Positions 12,935-16,077 of a stretch of DNA of 16,077 nt are shown in pieces. The stretch's first letter is position 1. The number at the start of each line of letters is the position of its first letter. The notes beneath the pieces are model-generated. The model was not told the DNA's origin, ran no database searches, and saw only the letters and a list, made by a program, of their open reading frames with translations. Origin of the DNA: an uncultured Lachnospiraceae bacterium (lineage in GTDB: Bacteria; Bacillota; Clostridia; Lachnospirales; Lachnospiraceae); contig CANRMO010000031.1 of the NCBI GenBank assembly GCA_947631755.1, positions 1 to 16,077 of the forward strand, written 5' to 3'. A program made the translations under genes and the position numbers.

Positions 12935-15463
12935 ATGATAAAGAATATATATAAGGCAGTCGGGCTTGTTTTAATTTTTTTCGGTGCATTGTTTTATTTT
13001 GGAAACCGCATGCAGACCGGTGTGAACGATACCGGGACAAGCCGGCAGCTGGGCAGTGAGACTTTTCCCTATATGCAGCTGGAGACCCAGGGGAAGATCG
13101 TCAGCACTCTTTATGGTTACAGCGCGCCTATGGAACCGGACATTTTAAGGGAGTCTATGACACCGCTGGCATCGGATAAGACAATTATCGTCCTGCTGGG
13201 GGAAGCGGCTACCCGGCTTACTTCACTTGGTTATGAGATCGTGGATAAAGAGAGCGGGGAAGTCTATGCAAAGACAGAGCCGGTGGCTCTGACGGGAGGG
13301 CAGAAACAGCTGGAGATTAAATTTACGTACAATTTTGCCACCAGCACAGAGTATATCCTTGATCTGATGGGCACGTCCAGCGAAGGGAGAAAGATCCACT
13401 ATTATACCCGGCTGAAATACTATCTGGATGATTCCCATCTGGCGGAAAAAATGAATTTTGCAGAGAAATTCCACAAGAACACGTTTGAGAAGAGGAAAGA
13501 GGAAGAACTGGGCCGCTATCTGGAACCGAGCAGCACCAATAGAAATTCCACCCTTGCCTCAGTGGATATTACTTCCAGTTCAGATCTTGTGACATGGGGG
13601 AGCATGTCCCCGAAAGTGATTTCCAATGAACTGGTGACAGTGAAAGAATACAATATGGAGACCGCCTGTATACAATATAATTATTTCGTGAAGGCGGAGA
13701 CGGATTCCGGTGAGGAAACCTATCATGTGAAAGAGTTTTACCGGGTCCGGCATGCAAGCGGCCACGACTATCTTTTAAATTTTGACCGGACGATGGAGGC
13801 AGAATTTGACAGCCGGCTTGTCAGTACCCAGACCAGCCAGCTGAAAATCGGCATCACAAATGACAGCGACAGCAGGATGCTGCATAACAAAGCGGAAAAT
13901 GTGCTCTATTTTGCCAGGGGGGGAACGCTCTATCAGTATGACATGACGGCGAACCGGATCACAAAAATATATTCCATGTTCAGTGAGGATGCCTCCTATG
14001 ATTACCGCTCCTATGACGAGCACTCGATCCGCCTGTTGAAAGTGGACAAGGATGATAATCTGTATTTCTGCGCCTATGGATATTTTCCGCGGGGCGCTTA
14101 TGAGGGAGATGTGGCAGTTGTACTGTATGAATATACGGCGAAAGGAGAGCTGCTCGAACTGGTCTATATGCCCAGCAGTACAACATATCAGCAGTTAAAG
14201 CACGATTTTGAGGAATATGGCTATGTGAGTACACGGGGAATTTATTATTTCACCGTGGCCAACACGGTATATGCCTACAACATTGCCGGAAAGCGGCTGG
14301 ACAAACTGGCAGAAAATATAAAGGAAAGTTCCTTTATGACGATGGAGAAGGTCAATTGTTATGTGTGGTCTTCCAATCTGAAGAGCGGCTATGGGGAGAG
14401 TATCACGGTCTACAATCTGGAGACCGATGAGAGACAGGTGATCTACCAGCCGGATGAAAAAACGTATGTGCGGCTGCTTGGGGTGATCGAGGGGAATTTT
14501 CTCTATGGCTATGTGAAAAAGTCTGCTATTACACAAAACAAAGACGGGAGCAGGGTTGTTCCGTGTTATGAATTATATATAGCAGATGTTGAGGGAAAAG
14601 TTGTGAAAAAGTTTAACTGGAAAAATGAGTTTGTCCAGAGTATCCAGTCAAACGGAAATGTGGTAAATGTCACGCTGTGCAAAAAAGATGCGGGCGGAAA
14701 GTATGAAAAGTCAAGGGAAGACAGTATTTCTAATCAGGCCCAGACCACGGCGGAGAAGTTTAAGTATGGTTCGCGTGTGACCAGCCGTTCGCTGACGGAA
14801 TGGTATATCCAGTTTCCCTCGGAATTTGTTATGCCCTCTGTCCCGTCTCTCGCAGATGGACCGAAAATGCTTAAATCCGCGGACCGCTTTGTGCGGCTGG
14901 AACAGCCCGGCATCGCCAAGTATTATGTGTCCGCGGCAGGCCGCATTACGGAGTCTTTTGAGAGTGCCAGGCAGGCGATCCGGGCGGCGGATGAACAGAT
15001 GGGGGTTGTCGTATCCAGCGACCATCAGGTTGTGTGGGAGAGGAGCGGCAGCTTTCTGCAGAACAGTATCGGCGGCATGGAGATGCAGCGGGAGGAAGAG
15101 GGCGTATCGAATTTGGCGGCGTGTGCCTATATGGTGTTGAAACTCAACCATGTGTCGGTGGATGCCAGAAAATTGTCAGCGAAGAAGAAGCCCATCTATG
15201 ATATGCTCGCGGAGTATCTGCGCTGTCCGGTGAACTTAAAAGGGTGTACGCTGGAACAGGTGCTTTATTTTGTCAGCAATAATAAACCAGTCATTGCTAT
15301 GACAAGTGATAACAAAGGGGTTGTGATCAGTGGTTATTCTACAACGCAGCTCACCCTCTATAACCCGGAGACCGGGCGGCAGGCAACAGTGAGCCGTTCG
15401 GAATATGAGACGGTATTTAAGAACGCCGGAAATCGTTTTATCAGTTATATGAATGTGGAGTGA
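12935..15463 (+). CDS. Large membrane-anchored extracytoplasmic protein with C39-like pseudopeptidase domain
   Basis: An 842-residue protein. ATG 12935 has GGAGA 5 bases upstream; ATG 12923 is possible but poorly placed. One N-terminal membrane helix (about 5-22) anchors it, with the rest outside. Residues about 300-620 hold repeated strand-rich phrases such as NVLYFARGGTLYQYDM, DNLYFCAYGYF and NTVYAYNIAGKRLDKL, like blades of a beta-propeller. The C-terminus (about 715-842) follows the peptidase C39-like fold: a helix (GVSNLAACAYMVLKLN), then KPVIAMTSDNKGVVISGY and LYNPETG. At the places of the family's catalytic Cys and His I find N726 and K794, and the usual DP is NP (N810), so it is probably inactive and used for binding. 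It may act as a scaffold or receptor at the cell surface. It starts an operon with cytidine deaminase, which begins 7 bases after its stop. Function unknown. Confidence 0.85.
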   Translation: MIKNIYKAVGLVLIFFGALFYFGNRMQTGVNDTGTSRQLGSETFPYMQLETQGKIVSTLYGYSAPMEPDILRESMTPLASDKTIIVLLGEAATRLTSLGYEIVDKESGEVYAKTEPVALTGGQKQLEIKFTYNFATSTEYILDLMGTSSEGRKIHYYTRLKYYLDDSHLAEKMNFAEKFHKNTFEKRKEEELGRYLEPSSTNRNSTLASVDITSSSDLVTWGSMSPKVISNELVTVKEYNMETACIQYNYFVKAETDSGEETYHVKEFYRVRHASGHDYLLNFDRTMEAEFDSRLVSTQTSQLKIGITNDSDSRMLHNKAENVLYFARGGTLYQYDMTANRITKIYSMFSEDASYDYRSYDEHSIRLLKVDKDDNLYFCAYGYFPRGAYEGDVAVVLYEYTAKGELLELVYMPSSTTYQQLKHDFEEYGYVSTRGIYYFTVANTVYAYNIAGKRLDKLAENIKESSFMTMEKVNCYVWSSNLKSGYGESITVYNLETDERQVIYQPDEKTYVRLLGVIEGNFLYGYVKKSAITQNKDGSRVVPCYELYIADVEGKVVKKFNWKNEFVQSIQSNGNVVNVTLCKKDAGGKYEKSREDSISNQAQTTAEKFKYGSRVTSRSLTEWYIQFPSEFVMPSVPSLADGPKMLKSADRFVRLEQPGIAKYYVSAAGRITESFESARQAIRAADEQMGVVVSSDHQVVWERSGSFLQNSIGGMEMQREEEGVSNLAACAYMVLKLNHVSVDARKLSAKKKPIYDMLAEYLRCPVNLKGCTLEQVLYFVSNNKPVIAMTSDNKGVVISGYSTTQLTLYNPETGRQATVSRSEYETVFKNAGNRFISYMNVE

Positions 15464-15470
15464 TGCCAGA

Positions 15471-15860
15471 ATGAAAAATCTGATCGGAAGAGCCATAGAG
15501 GCGAGGAAGAATGCTTATGCGCCATATTCGGGATTTATGGTGGGGGCGGCGCTGGAGTGCGGTGACGGAAGTATTTACACAGGCTGCAATATTGAGAATG
15601 CGGCGTTTACCCCTACGAACTGCGCTGAGAGGACGGCTTTTTTTAAGGCGGTCAGTGAGGGGAAAAGGAAATTTTGCCGGATTGCCATTGTCGGTGGAAA
15701 AGGGGGGGAGATGACGGCCCCTGCCCCCTGTGGGGTGTGCCTTCAGGTCATGGCGGAATTTTGTGAGGCGGAGACTTTTGAGGTTATTATGGCCGTGAGC
15801 GAAGAGAATTATAGTGTAAAGAGACTGGGCGAGCTGCTTCCCTGTGGATTCTCGCTGTGA
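15471..15860 (+). CDS. cdd: Cytidine deaminase
   Basis: A 129-residue enzyme, the usual length for the small homotetrameric type. The ATG at 15471 gives the normal N-terminus (KNLIGRAIEARKNAYAPYS); the in-frame ATG at 15453 overlaps the preceding stop codon and adds six unusual residues. Zinc and catalytic motifs are intact: CAE with C51 and E53, and PCGVC with C87 and C90, plus the substrate-binding NIEN (40-43). It converts cytidine and deoxycytidine to uridine and deoxyuridine in pyrimidine salvage in the cytoplasm. GGAG within the end of the previous gene lies about 11 bases before the start, so translation is probably coupled to that gene. Confidence 0.95.
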   Translation: MKNLIGRAIEARKNAYAPYSGFMVGAALECGDGSIYTGCNIENAAFTPTNCAERTAFFKAVSEGKRKFCRIAIVGGKGGEMTAPAPCGVCLQVMAEFCEAETFEVIMAVSEENYSVKRLGELLPCGFSL

Positions 15861-15877
15861 GAAAGTGAGGAATGGAC

Positions 15878-16077
15878 GTGGAGTTACCTGCTAAATTTTG
15901 TGAGGAGATGAAGAGGATCCTGGGTGATGAGTACCAGGATTATCTTGCGTCTATGGGGGAGAGCCGGAAATATGGCCTCCGGGTCAATACCGCTAAAATT
16001 TCCGTAGAGGAGTTTGAAAAGATGGCGCCTTTTCCACTGACGAGGATCCCTTATGTGGATAATGGTTTTTTTTATGA
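15878..16077 (+). CDS. RsmF/RsmB-family rRNA (cytosine-C5) methyltransferase, N-terminal part (3' truncated)
   Basis: Only the first 66 residues or so are visible; the gene runs off the window. They read ELPAKFCEEMKRILGDEY, then YGLRVNTAKISVEEFEKM and a P-Y-V-D-N-G-F-F-Y phrase, the N-terminal pattern of NOL1/NOP2/Sun (RsmF-like) methyltransferases of Firmicutes, with the GLRVN block as landmark. These enzymes use S-adenosylmethionine to methylate cytosine in 16S rRNA. The catalytic cysteines are beyond the edge. GTG 15878 is chosen because TGAGG (15866-15870) is 7 bases upstream; ATG 15872 in the same frame would be only one base from it. It lies 17 bases behind cytidine deaminase, in the same operon. 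Confidence 0.88.
   Translation, partial: MELPAKFCEEMKRILGDEYQDYLASMGESRKYGLRVNTAKISVEEFEKMAPFPLTRIPYVDNGFFY

Overview
The window looks like a chromosomal segment from a gut-type clostridium, most likely a Lachnospiraceae species. The reasons are moderate GC, strong AGGAGG ribosome binding sites, a DUF3877-type protein, a zf-trcl-type zinc ribbon protein, a BspA-type leucine-rich repeat protein, and HPK10/LytTR signalling. This is an inference from gene content; no search was run. There are no rRNA or tRNA genes, no CRISPR array, no transposase and no phage genes.

Left part (1-7100, all + strand): the 3' end of a DHH/DHHA1 phosphoesterase gene closed by a strong terminator; a membrane-anchored zinc ribbon protein with a C-terminal domain resembling BECR-type toxin nucleases; a GtrB/DPM1-like polyprenyl-phosphate glycosyltransferase; a DUF3877-like protein; a secreted LRR_5 protein; an amino-acid ABC importer made of a fused binding protein/permease and its ATPase; and a PrcB-like lipoprotein ending at a terminator.

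Middle part (7170-10734, - strand): a signalling module transcribed response regulator (AgrA/LytTR type) -> histidine kinase (AgrC/HPK10 type) -> methyl-accepting chemotaxis protein. The kinase and the chemoreceptor carry the same six-helix membrane sensor: by hand they align without gaps over about 187 residues at roughly 45% identity. One sensor fold is therefore wired to two outputs, a transcriptional one (LytTR regulator) and a chemotaxis-type one (CheA/CheW signalling tip). The chemoreceptor gene has its own good sigma-A-like promoter. Two perfect 13-bp direct repeats with a 20-bp period sit just upstream of its -35 box, the architecture expected for a LytTR-type activator. A divergent EAL-domain c-di-GMP phosphodiesterase with a degenerate GGDEF domain lies next door (10911-12383). 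This module is the best candidate in the window for an undescribed system.

Right part (12388-16077): a small acidic protein of unknown function on the - strand; then on the + strand a large membrane-anchored exported protein ending in a C39-like domain that seems to have lost its catalytic residues, cytidine deaminase, and the 5' end of an RsmF/RsmB-type rRNA methyltransferase, closely spaced as an operon. No stretch longer than about 180 bases lacks a gene; the larger gaps hold the promoters and repeats listed.
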